Shown in pieces: positions 1 to 9,131 of a DNA stretch of 61,764 nt. Under the pieces are notes generated by a model, which made no database searches, was not told the origin of the DNA, and saw only the letters and a program-made list of their open reading frames with translations. The DNA is taken from assembly GCA_021732565.1 (NCBI GenBank), contig JAKFUT010000062.1:1-61764 (forward strand). The letters are read 5' to 3'. The stretch's first letter is position 1. Each line of letters starts with the position of its first letter. The position numbers were made by a program, and so were the translations under genes. Source of the DNA: Candidatus Obscuribacterales bacterium (GTDB lineage: Bacteria > Cyanobacteriota > Vampirovibrionia > Obscuribacterales > Obscuribacteraceae).

Positions 1-2
1 AT

Positions 3-338
3 AGTAAGACCGATGAAAACATTGAGAAGGATCTCAGAGCCGATATGGAGATTTATCGCAAATCATTTCCCGGTGTTAAATTTGACACACTGGACGTGAG
101 GCATCCTTACTACAAGTCGGCGTCCAAATTGTTCTATGTCAATCACGATTTCTACGAGTATGTCTGTTATCTCAATCCCGGAAAGAAGAGTCCATTCTTG
201 CTTTCCGTTTCTCTTAGCAAACAGAAGGAACCGGCATCGAACAAGGAACTGGAAGCTCTGACTAAAATTGTGGAATCGCTGGAAATTTTCAATCTCACAC
301 AGCATGACAATAAAGCTTCAACGGATATGGGCTTGTGA
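3..338 (+). CDS. C-terminal part of an unrecognised protein, cut by the window edge
   Basis: The reading frame is already open at the first bases (…KTDENIEKDLRAD then MEIYRK), so the real start lies upstream of the window and the ATG at 45 is probably internal. What remains is a small alpha/beta-looking segment ending in DNKASTDMGL. I recognise no family. The stop overlaps a GTG at 335 by four bases (GTGA), which suggests translational coupling to the next gene and a shared transcript. Confidence 0.55.
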   Translation, partial: SKTDENIEKDLRADMEIYRKSFPGVKFDTLDVRHPYYKSASKLFYVNHDFYEYVCYLNPGKKSPFLLSVSLSKQKEPASNKELEALTKIVESLEIFNLTQHDNKASTDMGL

Positions 339-1387
339 TTTCATTCCTGCAAGAATTGCATCTTCCCTTTGCTTCTTTTGTTGTCATGTTACGAGGCTGC
401 CTGTTTTTGCCGGCGGTTTTCTGTGTCGCATCTCTGCCGGTTGATGCCGCGGGCAGTGGCAGCTTGGAATGGTTGATCGTTCCTGGCAAGTCTTTGGCTA
501 AATTGAAGCTTGGAATGTCAGTTCGAGATATAGTCATAACGCTGGGACCGCCCTCGGTGAAACAGAAAGACAGCCTGGAATATTGGTCGCGAGACAAGCA
601 ACACTTCGTAATCGCTTTCATTCAGAAAGACAAAATGGTTGAAGCGATGTTCTCCTCGCCGAAATTTCGTACTGAGGATGGCTTGAACACCGGCAATTTC
701 GATCAACCATCGAATCTGCCGCAGTTTAATTCCGCCCGACTCAAATGGAATAATCTAAATTTGAAATACGGTTTGCGGCAAGGCGGACTCGACTTTTACG
801 TTGTAAATGCAGATGCTTATGCCGAGCACGATCGCATGCGAATGGGCGTTGTTTATTCCGGAACCAAGGCACCCTTTCCGGTTATTGCGCGCACCGATTT
901 GCCCGACTCCGGCTGGCAAACGTGGAATGGTAACCTGGCCGATGTGCACAAAGGATTAGTGGAATCAGAGTCGGGAAAACCTCTTGAAACTAACTATCCG
1001 GGGCCCGCTCCGGTTTTCTCCGGCATCTGGCCCGGTGCGCAAGAGACGCCTTTACTTGCACCACCTGAAGGCTCCTGGTCGTGGAGTGCAAAATCGGGCG
1101 GACCGGAAATGAACCTTGAAATCCGCGTGCAGGGAAACAAAGTGTCCGGCGGATACCATGCGGTTACGCATAATGCGGACCGGCTTGATGAGGGAGACAT
1201 CCACGGAGTGTGGAGCGGCAATCATGCAAGCCTGAAATTTAAGAGTGAAAATTTTGGCGGGCACGGCGCAGGCGAGCTTGTCCTCTATAAGAATAAGCTG
1301 TTCTGGAGAAAGACGGAGTCAGAGAACAGTGAGGAAAGTTGTGATTGCCTGCCTGCAGAAGCGGTGCTAGAGAAGCATCGTAAATAG
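335..1387 (+). CDS. Secreted or lipid-associated protein with BamE/SmpA-like segment
   Basis: The N terminus carries a hydrophobic export signal (LRGCLFLPAVFCVASLPVDAAG) that would be cut near VDAAG. After it comes a segment of the form LxLGMSxxDIxxxLGPPS…YWSRDKQHFVIAF, resembling the BamE/SmpA/OmlA fold of outer-membrane-associated small proteins. The rest, about residues 110-350, is unrecognised and beta-rich towards the end. The GTG at 335 overlaps the previous stop by four bases. ATG 386 would give a tighter signal peptide and is an equally good start, since neither has a strong ribosome site. The function is unknown. Export is well supported; the BamE resemblance is an inference from a short motif. 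Confidence 0.7.
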   Translation: MISFLQELHLPFASFVVMLRGCLFLPAVFCVASLPVDAAGSGSLEWLIVPGKSLAKLKLGMSVRDIVITLGPPSVKQKDSLEYWSRDKQHFVIAFIQKDKMVEAMFSSPKFRTEDGLNTGNFDQPSNLPQFNSARLKWNNLNLKYGLRQGGLDFYVVNADAYAEHDRMRMGVVYSGTKAPFPVIARTDLPDSGWQTWNGNLADVHKGLVESESGKPLETNYPGPAPVFSGIWPGAQETPLLAPPEGSWSWSAKSGGPEMNLEIRVQGNKVSGGYHAVTHNADRLDEGDIHGVWSGNHASLKFKSENFGGHGAGELVLYKNKLFWRKTESENSEESCDCLPAEAVLEKHRK

Positions 1388-1393
1388 ATGCCA

Positions 1394-2383
1394 TCACTGT
1401 CCCCACATTAAGAATCCACTGCGAAGCTTGGGGGGAATTCTTTGTATTTGCGCAGACTTCTTCGTCAGTGCGTCGATGGCACTTTCGATGTTCTGTCTTT
1501 GTCCGTCGAACATCTGCTTTTGGTGGGCGGTGACCACCACGAGCGAGTTGCCCATGGCGGCTCTGTTCTCTATGGTGACGCCAGTGATCTTTTCGATGGG
1601 AACGAAGCGCAAGTCAAACAATCCTTTTGAAACCAACCACCTGTCGCCTACCAGAAGTGAACCCAGGTTGATGCATTGTGGCGAACTAATATCGGCGTCA
1701 ATGTCCGCCATCGTTTCTTGTGGATCTGATCCAACCTTTCGCAGTTCTTGAATGATTGGATGGCTGTCGGGATCGGTGACTCGGCGAGTGTATACAATGA
1801 AGCCCCACCCTAAGAACAGCAGCAAAGTTCCCGCTAGAAACAGTCCCACATGTCCACCCGCCGTGAATCCTCTTATATCGAGCATGAAGGGCTTGATGTG
1901 ACCCGCTAGCTTGGCGTCGCGCTTGTAGAGCGGTTGAATGAGGTTTGTCTCGGTGAATGTGGGAATTGCCTCAAGAGAACCTTCGTATGACTTTGCTTTT
2001 GGGATTTCTTTCCCCTCTCCCTTGATTAGTAAATACTGGTCGTCAAGTTTCAGGAAGATAAATCTAGACCCCGCGTCACTTACTTTTCTCGGGTCCACAG
2101 CAGTGGCATCAATGCCATCTCCGCGCTGATTTCGCGCTCGTTCACCGTAATTAGGATCGAGGGTGCCGTCGCCATTTACTACCACGTAGTATTTATAGAG
2201 TTTCCGACAATTGTCAGCCTTCAAGAGCGCTTCTTTCGTAATGGAAAAGGGCCCGCAAAAGAAGTTGTACCAGTATCGATTAGAGACGGCAAACGCCAAG
2301 ACCAGCATAACGAAAACGATCACGTTCGTCGTCAACAGATTGCGATTGCTTCTACTAATTTCACTTTTGATTGCACTCGTCAC
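1394..2383 (-). CDS. Two-helix membrane protein with cytoplasmic PH-like C terminus
   Basis: An open frame continues upstream, but GTG 2383 is the best start because GAGG lies eight bases ahead of it; the upstream stretch (CNVIVYRRNQLEAIK) looks non-coding. The protein, about 329 residues, has one membrane helix near the N terminus (NVIVFVMLVLAFAVSNRYW), a middle domain rich in charged residues that would lie outside, a second helix (GHVGLFLAGTLLLFLGWGF), and then a C-terminal domain (LVGDRWLVSKGLFDLRFVPIEKI) with the feel of a bacterial PH-like or YcxB-like fold. It converges on the previous plus-strand gene with a six-base gap. The family is not recognised, so no function is assigned. Confidence 0.7.
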   Translation of the reverse strand: MTSAIKSEISRSNRNLLTTNVIVFVMLVLAFAVSNRYWYNFFCGPFSITKEALLKADNCRKLYKYYVVVNGDGTLDPNYGERARNQRGDGIDATAVDPRKVSDAGSRFIFLKLDDQYLLIKGEGKEIPKAKSYEGSLEAIPTFTETNLIQPLYKRDAKLAGHIKPFMLDIRGFTAGGHVGLFLAGTLLLFLGWGFIVYTRRVTDPDSHPIIQELRKVGSDPQETMADIDADISSPQCINLGSLLVGDRWLVSKGLFDLRFVPIEKITGVTIENRAAMGNSLVVVTAHQKQMFDGQRQNIESAIDALTKKSAQIQRIPPKLRSGFLMWGQ

Positions 2384-2655
2384 TTTGATTGCCTCAAGCT
2401 GATTCCGTCGATAAACTATCACATTGCATTCATTCGTTTCAATTGATTGCCGGGCACGGCAGCTATTATTAGTAAACCGGTGGCAATAGAGTGTGGCTAC
2501 AGGCTTCTCCGAATTGCCCGTCGAAAAGGCTCGCGTGCATGTTAAACCGCTAATGAGCTGGCTATGACCAGGAAGGCAGGGCTCCAGAATGTTCTGAATT
2601 CTCACGAGATGTTCCTGAAAGAGGGTACATCTTATATGCGTGGCTGGAGATTGCG

Positions 2656-3297
2656 ATGGATATAGTTGGAATCATATTGGTCGGGATGGCTTTTCTGACA
2701 ATGTTAACCGGCGGCGTACTGATGTTGATTGCAACTTTTCGAGTTAACATTCTCTGGGGGTTGGGCAGTCTTTTCTTTCCGATTGTCGGGTTGCTTTTTC
2801 TGTGTATGCATTGGGACAAGGCTCGCCTTCCTTTTTTGATAAACCTCAGTGGTATTGCCTTGCTTGTTCTCGGTTGTATTCTCAGCCCCGCAATTATGAA
2901 CCACAGGAGCTCGGATCGCCTGTCCAGGCACCCCGGCTATTTCGCGAGTGAGTCGCTGTCTCAAAAGAATCAGCAAATCGTCTCTAATATGGAGAGCGTG
3001 CAGCGAGTCGTAACACAGTATGCCGGCACGCACGGTGGCCGGTTCCCGGTAAAGGTTGACGAGCTCAAAGAGTTTTTTCCCGGCGGGCAGAAGGGGCTTC
3101 CTAATCCGTGCAATGGCAAACTGGAATATCCAGTGCCTGGCGGCTCCACCGATCTCGAGGCGACTCGATCATCGGCAGCAACGAAGAACATGATACCGGG
3201 TTCGATTGAGTACAACCTGTTGCCCGATCTCGCCACGTACGTGATCGTGGGCGGTGGTGAAGATGGGAAAGGGCTCCGCGTTCTATCGAATAAATAA
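2656..3297 (+). CDS. Three-helix membrane protein with pseudopilin-like C terminus
   Basis: ATG 2656 has GGAG six bases upstream. Residues 1-85 form three hydrophobic helices. The next part, SLSQKNQQIVSNMESVQRVVTQYAGTHGGRFPVKVDEL…LPNP, resembles the alpha-spine-to-loop region of type II secretion pseudopilins (GspG-like), where an N-terminal helix is followed by a short Gly/Pro-rich beta domain. No type III leader peptidase site is visible, so this is not a normal pilin but a polytopic membrane anchor joined to a pilin-like domain. It sits eight bases ahead of the receptor kinase gene and is probably co-transcribed with it. The role is unknown; it may sense or present something on the outer face of the membrane. 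Confidence 0.7.
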   Translation: MDIVGIILVGMAFLTMLTGGVLMLIATFRVNILWGLGSLFFPIVGLLFLCMHWDKARLPFLINLSGIALLVLGCILSPAIMNHRSSDRLSRHPGYFASESLSQKNQQIVSNMESVQRVVTQYAGTHGGRFPVKVDELKEFFPGGQKGLPNPCNGKLEYPVPGGSTDLEATRSSAATKNMIPGSIEYNLLPDLATYVIVGGGEDGKGLRVLSNK

Positions 3298-3305
3298 CTA
3301 GTGCG

Positions 3306-5465
3306 ATGAATCCCGGCGAAATCATTGATGAACGATATCAGATCATCTCCTCGCTGGGCGAGGGTGGCATGGGCGAGGTTTATAAGGTTCGAGAAGCCGA
3401 ACTCGATCGAACCGTAGCACTAAAGATGCTTAAGCCGTCAATCCTTACTCTAGAGTCAGGACGAGAGCGTTTCATCCGTGAGGGTAAGGTATTATCGGCA
3501 TTGTCTCATCCGAATTTGCCTATGTTTTATCGCTTCGGTCTCTGGCAAGACACTCACCCTTACATCGCAATGGAGTTCATTGAAGGATCTTCGCTTCGCA
3601 CCGTTCTCGATACGCAGAAACTTTCCATTGCTCAAATTCTCGAAATCGTAAGACAAGCCTGTAATGGCGTCTACTCGGCCCACAAAGCAGGAGTGATACA
3701 CCGAGACCTCAAACCCTCAAATCTAATGTTGGTAAATGATTCGACCACCGCCACGTGCCTCGCGCCCAAAGAAGAGAATGACCGCGACAAAAATGATGAT
3801 GACGGTGGCACCGCGCACAGTGGCGTCATACAGACAACAGAAAGTGTCGCCCCGTTTGACACAGTTAAAGTTGTCGATTTCGGTCTGGCTGGCTACCTTG
3901 GAGAATTGGGCGCTCAAACGCTTACTCAAACCGGAGAACTCCTGGGCACAATCTTTTACATGAGCCCGGAGCAATGCCTTGGCAAATCATTAGACCAACG
4001 ATGCGACATTTACTCTCTCGGTTGCATACTCTTCGAGTGCCTTACAGGAAATCCACCGTTTATCTCAGGGCCACCCATTGCTATTGTTCGCCAACACGTA
4101 TCGGATCCCGTGCCATCGCTGCCCGATCACTATAGAGACGAGCCGATTCCTCCCGGGCTACAACAGGTCTTGTTGAAGGCATTGGCCAAGGACCCTGCGG
4201 ATCGATATCATTCATTGGATGCTTTTGCTAACGACATCCAACTTCTGGAACAGCTGCGCTGGCAAGAGGCCAGTGCTGTTCTCTACCCGGTCTTGCAGCC
4301 GGAAGCGAATGAGAGCCGCAAGGGGAAGCCACTGATACTAGTTGCAGGATTCATCGCGCTTGCGATCATGGTGAGCACGATCTTTGTTCTAACCATGAAC
4401 GCGAGGAGCCGTGATGCATCTTCCTTTCTTGTACAGAGCAAGCCTCACGCTCTTTCTCCTTCCAGGATTCCAACGCCCCTGGCCGTCATAAAGCATGCAT
4501 ACGAGATACTGAATGCCACCAGGCGACAAAATGATTTCGACGATGAAGAAGCAAAAGCATTGGAAGGCGAGTTGAAAAAAACGATTGACGTCCTTCAACA
4601 AATTTCACCGAAAGACTTAAAGATGTTGTACCACGCGCACCTGCTGATTGGCGATATTCAAACAACCCTGGCACGTCATTATCTTAGGCTGGGAGATCGG
4701 GCACGAGGTTTGGCCGAGTGTAAACGGGCACGAGATCACACCCTGTACGCGGTCTCTTGCTGCAAGAAACCAGATCACGGATACTACTTGCCTGCAGTTG
4801 TCGCATACAATCACCTCTACGACCTGACGGAGATGGCCGGGCAATTCGACGATGACACGCTGAAAATGCTCAAAGCTTCACGCCTGTTGCTGCAGACCGA
4901 ACAACCATCTCCGGCATTCGCAATGATCGATGATTTGCCCGGTGGACTGTCGTGGGACGAGAGGTATTTCAATGACACAAAGATGGGAAGAGTACTCTTC
5001 AGATTGAATAGGCCTGACGAAGCCGAAGCATTGTTGCGATGGTCTATCAAACGAGCCCTCAAGGATTACGGGATCTGCAGAATTTCCACCTGCGAAGCAA
5101 TGCAAACACTTGCGAGTGGATTGATTGAAAGCAAGCGTAATAGAGAAGCTTTAGAAATGATTCGATGGCTGGTTGGCGAGTTAGAGAACGATATTCACCG
5201 CAACACGGCGTCAATTGATCGAGTAGCCGAATGTTATTCAATGTTCGCTCGTTCGGCGTTGGAAGCGGGAGACCTGCAGTATGCCACCACACTGACTTCT
5301 CGCTGCATGAATTACTATGACGAGGCGGTGCGCCATCCCTACGGCAGGACTCTTGACCTTTTACAAGCACTACAAATTATTGGGAAGGCGCGCAAAAACA
5401 GTGCGATAGTGGAAATGTCTAAAGCGTGGGAACAGCACATCGAGCACATCCAAACGAGACAATGA
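3306..5465 (+). CDS. Receptor-type Ser/Thr protein kinase with TPR ectodomain
   Basis: This is a PknB-type (Hanks) kinase that transfers phosphate from ATP to Ser/Thr of unknown targets. Residues 8-320 hold the kinase: glycine loop GEGGMGEV (18-25), ATP lysine K40, catalytic HRDLKPSN (132-139), DFG (191-193) and SPEQ (220-223). All catalytic residues are present. An Asp-rich insertion of about 44 residues (143-186) separates the catalytic loop from DFG, which is unusual. A single membrane helix follows (342-364), then about 350 residues of TPR-like helical repeats predicted outside the membrane. The gap to the pilin-like gene before it is eight bases and there is no strong ribosome site, which fits translational coupling. 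The TPR ectodomain probably binds protein partners. Confidence 0.92.
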   Translation: MNPGEIIDERYQIISSLGEGGMGEVYKVREAELDRTVALKMLKPSILTLESGRERFIREGKVLSALSHPNLPMFYRFGLWQDTHPYIAMEFIEGSSLRTVLDTQKLSIAQILEIVRQACNGVYSAHKAGVIHRDLKPSNLMLVNDSTTATCLAPKEENDRDKNDDDGGTAHSGVIQTTESVAPFDTVKVVDFGLAGYLGELGAQTLTQTGELLGTIFYMSPEQCLGKSLDQRCDIYSLGCILFECLTGNPPFISGPPIAIVRQHVSDPVPSLPDHYRDEPIPPGLQQVLLKALAKDPADRYHSLDAFANDIQLLEQLRWQEASAVLYPVLQPEANESRKGKPLILVAGFIALAIMVSTIFVLTMNARSRDASSFLVQSKPHALSPSRIPTPLAVIKHAYEILNATRRQNDFDDEEAKALEGELKKTIDVLQQISPKDLKMLYHAHLLIGDIQTTLARHYLRLGDRARGLAECKRARDHTLYAVSCCKKPDHGYYLPAVVAYNHLYDLTEMAGQFDDDTLKMLKASRLLLQTEQPSPAFAMIDDLPGGLSWDERYFNDTKMGRVLFRLNRPDEAEALLRWSIKRALKDYGICRISTCEAMQTLASGLIESKRNREALEMIRWLVGELENDIHRNTASIDRVAECYSMFARSALEAGDLQYATTLTSRCMNYYDEAVRHPYGRTLDLLQALQIIGKARKNSAIVEMSKAWEQHIEHIQTRQ

Positions 5466-5538
5466 TCCTATAAATCTAACCGCAGTCACTGAGAGTATTG
5501 GCGGACTTAGTAAGTCATTCAGGGGCGATAACGGGCGG

Positions 5539-8500
5539 TTAGGAGCTGTTGGCGCGCCATGCCTCAATGCTTTGTCGAGTGCGGGTTTCGCCGAGATCAT
5601 CTCCAAGTTTTTTCTGTATAGACGCCAGTGTCTCAAGAATAGAAATACTTTGCGTATCGCCTTGAGACGCTTCCTCCAAATGATGGAGCGATTCTTTGTA
5701 TTTTGATTCATCGAAATAAATCTTCGCCAGCTCAAAATGCGCAGACGTGCAACGTGCGTTTGTAGAGATAGCCGCTAGAAGGTCTTTTTTCGCCGGTGCC
5801 TTCTTTCGCAGAGCCGCATAGGCTTGTGCCCGGCCACACAAGGTTCTCAGTCGTAGCTCCATAAAGAGAACTGGTGGAAGGTCAAAGTTTATTTTGTCTG
5901 TCACCTTGAGAATATAACCAAAGTCACGAATACTCTCATTGAAACTTCCAGTCTTGAGCTTGAGGAGAGCACGTTCAAGCAGAAGTGGTAGCATATCTGG
6001 TGCAAGTTTGTAAAGGCTCATCGCCGCCAGCAGTTCTTTCTCTACTTTCCATCTTTCGCATATCTCTAAGATCAGCTCATGAGCTGTGCTTACCGACGGT
6101 TCGCCGTCCGCTCCTTTCATGCTGAGCAACATCATTACAGCGTCGTTCGTCGCCTTATGATCGCCAGTGGCCACATAAGCCCTTGCTCGCCAGTAGTGAA
6201 ACATCGGTCGGTCCACAAGATCAAGCGCTTTCGTTAGCAGGCGTATCGAGTCGAATGGCTTGCCCAACCGCAGCAAGCTCTGTCCCAAACCGGCCTGCGC
6301 TTCGACCATTTGCGAATCCAGGCACAAGAGTTGTGCATAGTCATCGTGTGCGCGCTGAGGGTCCGCCAGTTGCAGGGAAATCTCAGCACGACGAAGAAGC
6401 GATAATTGGCTGCCAGGATTGAGGCGCAATGCTCGATTGTAATAGCCAAAAGCTCTATCATCGCCTTTCTGATACAGGAGCTCGGCTTTAGTTTCCCAAT
6501 AAATGGCGGCCTCGGCTGTTTTCTTAAAGGCAGGTTTTTCCTTGAATGCTTGCTCAAAAAGCGCAAGGTACTGCTCAGTCTGTTTGGAGGAGGTGATCGG
6601 ACGTCGGCTATTGCGCACGCTTTTGAAATAGAGGCTGGCTGCCTTAAACGCTGACTGAGCATCTGCCCGGTTACTTAATGCTAATTTAGTGAAGTCGCAG
6701 ACTGCCAGGTCCATCTTTCCCAGAGCGAGATAAACCTCCGCTCTCTCTTGTAGAACAGCAATGTCGTTTAGCTGCTCACATGCCAAAAGATCATCAAGCG
6801 CTTCACCCCAATGCTTTAGCCGAGCATGAGTCTTTGCGCGTTCGAATCGCAGTAGCAGTGCAAACGTCGGGAGGGGGCAACCATCCATAAGTTTCGTTGA
6901 ATCAATGATTACCTTGTTGCTGTCGCCAGAGAGAGAGAGAGCTTTTATGTAGGTCGACCAGAGCTTTTCCTGGTTGGTGCCGGCATTGATCTCGTGCTCA
7001 AGATCCGCCAGGGAGCAGGCGTAATTGCCGAGGGCAAAGTAGCAGTAGCCGCGGAGAGTCAAAACGTTCAACATCTTCGGTTCTGATTTCAGCACCGCGT
7101 CGCAATCAATGAGTGCCTCTTTAAACTTGCTCCAGGAAATCAATATCTCTGCTCTTTGTTCAAGGGCAAGAACCGAGTCTGGTCTCAGTTTGAGCGCTTC
7201 ATTGAAGGCCTTGAGAGCTTCTGAGTCTCTCGCGAGTTTTCTTAATGCCACGCCCTGACCAAACCTCGCACCAAAGTGCCGGGCATCCAGTTTTAGGCAA
7301 TCGGAGAGATCTGTCAGGGACCGCATGTATTCACTGTTTTGATAACGACAAAGCCCGCGATGAAAAAATAACTGCGCAGAGACAGGAAATCTAATCAAGG
7401 CTTGCGAGTAGACCTCTAGTGCTTTTTCTTTATCGAACTTGCTGAATGCGTTGCCAATTCGCAGATATTGATCTTCATCTGTTATGGTCCCCCGCAGAGC
7501 CTTATCTAGATGGTTGATTGCCTCTTTCGCTCTGGATGCATTGCTCGATTCAAGGAGGAATTCTGCCAGACTGAGCCGAGCCTCTATCGAATTCGAACCG
7601 CACTTGATCGCTTCCTGAAAGTAATCCATCGCATCGATTTTGCGGTTTTGCAGAAGACTAATTTGAGCTAAACCGACTCGCGCTATGGCTGAGAAGTTAC
7701 TTTGTCCGTTATTGGTGGTGTTTTGTGGAAATAAAAGCGCAGGCTGAAAACATTCGATCTTAGCCTGTTCAAGAGCTCCCGACTTAAGCAGAAGGTTGCC
7801 GAGACGACACAAGTTTTCGGGCGAGCTAAGCGAGTCGTGTAAGAGCATTAACGAGCGTGCCTTTTGCAGATGGGGCGCGGCCACGCTTTGTTGTTGTTTC
7901 ATTAATGCCGCGTCGGCGCATGCCAGAGCACGGGTCAATTCGTTATAAACAACGTCGGTTGATGATTCTCCCGGCGGGGCGGAATCATCAGCATCTGCGC
8001 AGGGGAATAGGTACGAGCCAACACGGGATGAAGAGACATTAAGCCGAGGGCTGTCATGTTCCTCAATACCAGACAGCTCCTTTGCCAGTTCAGCCGGTGA
8101 ACGATGTGAATCGAGCCGAGGCAAAGACTCGAATGGAATTCGGCAAAGCGATTGCACTACCTCAGACCATTGCCTGATTTGCTCAGATTTGTGACAGGCG
8201 AGTTTTGTCCTGACAGGTGATAGCTGTTCTCTGTGCTTAAAATCGATACTCTTAAACAGAAGACACTCATCGCCTCCGAACCGCGACCATAAGCCGGGAT
8301 CGATCAAGAGAATTTCAATGGAAATGTGTATGATCCATGATGAAAAAATGTCTAGTTGAGAATCAAAATGGTTTGAGTCTCGAAGCGGATGCTGAAAATT
8401 TCGATGCCCGAGTTCATTACTAGTTTTGCCCTTGAGGGCCGGAACAAACATGCCGTCATAATCCACCAGGCGTAATTGATCGTCTACCACAATAATGTTG

Positions 8501-8979
8501 CCGTGTTGCAGATCGCCGTGGGCTACTCCAGCTTTGCGAAGATCAATGATCATCTGATCGAACCTGGTCAAGAGTCTGGCAAGGTCCTGTGGGCAATTGA
8601 CGATTTGTGCGATATAGTCTACAAGATTAAGACCTTCAACCCAGTCCATTTTTAGAATGGGGTACCAGGCGGGGCCAATCTTAATTCCAGACTGAAGATA
8701 CTCAAAGGGGACGGTATAGGGGAGATCATCGGCCATGATAAATTTGCTGATCTCGCTATAGCGATTTTGGATTTCGGGAACGCGTTGAAGGAAGCATCGC
8801 ACTGCCACGTCTCTGGAAGGGCAGTGAAAACGATAGACGCTGGCAAAAGCACCACTGACCACTCGCGGGAGCCCCAGCCGAGTTAGTTCTGCACTTCCCA
8901 ATCGCAGTTCTGGATCGGTGAAGCTAACCGCCGGTATTTGTATTGCTTCGTTGTAGTCTTGCGGGTTCGGCCAGGGCAT
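5539..8979 (-). CDS. Giant atypical protein kinase fused to TPR repeats
   Basis: An N-terminal kinase-like domain of about 300 residues is followed by about 800 residues of TPR repeats. Visible motifs are SGAFASVYR (glycine-loop equivalent, 42-50), HGDLQHGN (catalytic loop, 154-161) and DYDG in place of DFG (173-176). The beta-3 ATP lysine is replaced by arginine in DVAVRCF (R61). TPR units such as ARFGQGVALRKLARDSEALK and ALEQRAEILISWSKFKEALI repeat throughout. No membrane helix is seen, so it is likely cytoplasmic. ATG 8979 is preferred over TTG 9000 because GGTGAG lies six bases upstream and the paralogue aligns from the WPxPQDYNEA motif just after it. It converges on the receptor kinase gene (73-base gap). 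A paralogue lies at 49833-51578. Confidence 0.85.
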   Translation of the reverse strand: MPWPNPQDYNEAIQIPAVSFTDPELRLGSAELTRLGLPRVVSGAFASVYRFHCPSRDVAVRCFLQRVPEIQNRYSEISKFIMADDLPYTVPFEYLQSGIKIGPAWYPILKMDWVEGLNLVDYIAQIVNCPQDLARLLTRFDQMIIDLRKAGVAHGDLQHGNIIVVDDQLRLVDYDGMFVPALKGKTSNELGHRNFQHPLRDSNHFDSQLDIFSSWIIHISIEILLIDPGLWSRFGGDECLLFKSIDFKHREQLSPVRTKLACHKSEQIRQWSEVVQSLCRIPFESLPRLDSHRSPAELAKELSGIEEHDSPRLNVSSSRVGSYLFPCADADDSAPPGESSTDVVYNELTRALACADAALMKQQQSVAAPHLQKARSLMLLHDSLSSPENLCRLGNLLLKSGALEQAKIECFQPALLFPQNTTNNGQSNFSAIARVGLAQISLLQNRKIDAMDYFQEAIKCGSNSIEARLSLAEFLLESSNASRAKEAINHLDKALRGTITDEDQYLRIGNAFSKFDKEKALEVYSQALIRFPVSAQLFFHRGLCRYQNSEYMRSLTDLSDCLKLDARHFGARFGQGVALRKLARDSEALKAFNEALKLRPDSVLALEQRAEILISWSKFKEALIDCDAVLKSEPKMLNVLTLRGYCYFALGNYACSLADLEHEINAGTNQEKLWSTYIKALSLSGDSNKVIIDSTKLMDGCPLPTFALLLRFERAKTHARLKHWGEALDDLLACEQLNDIAVLQERAEVYLALGKMDLAVCDFTKLALSNRADAQSAFKAASLYFKSVRNSRRPITSSKQTEQYLALFEQAFKEKPAFKKTAEAAIYWETKAELLYQKGDDRAFGYYNRALRLNPGSQLSLLRRAEISLQLADPQRAHDDYAQLLCLDSQMVEAQAGLGQSLLRLGKPFDSIRLLTKALDLVDRPMFHYWRARAYVATGDHKATNDAVMMLLSMKGADGEPSVSTAHELILEICERWKVEKELLAAMSLYKLAPDMLPLLLERALLKLKTGSFNESIRDFGYILKVTDKINFDLPPVLFMELRLRTLCGRAQAYAALRKKAPAKKDLLAAISTNARCTSAHFELAKIYFDESKYKESLHHLEEASQGDTQSISILETLASIQKKLGDDLGETRTRQSIEAWRANSS

Positions 8980-9131
8980 TGAACTCTCACCAGGCGACAA
9001 GATAATATGCCCGATCTGCCAGGAGAGCTATCCGCTATCCTCATTGAGGATGAGCCTCAGATCGCATCCGGAACCGCCGGTGTAACCCAAGCTGTTTGGA
9101 TTTCCGGGATTCGTGCGATACGGCGCTATTT

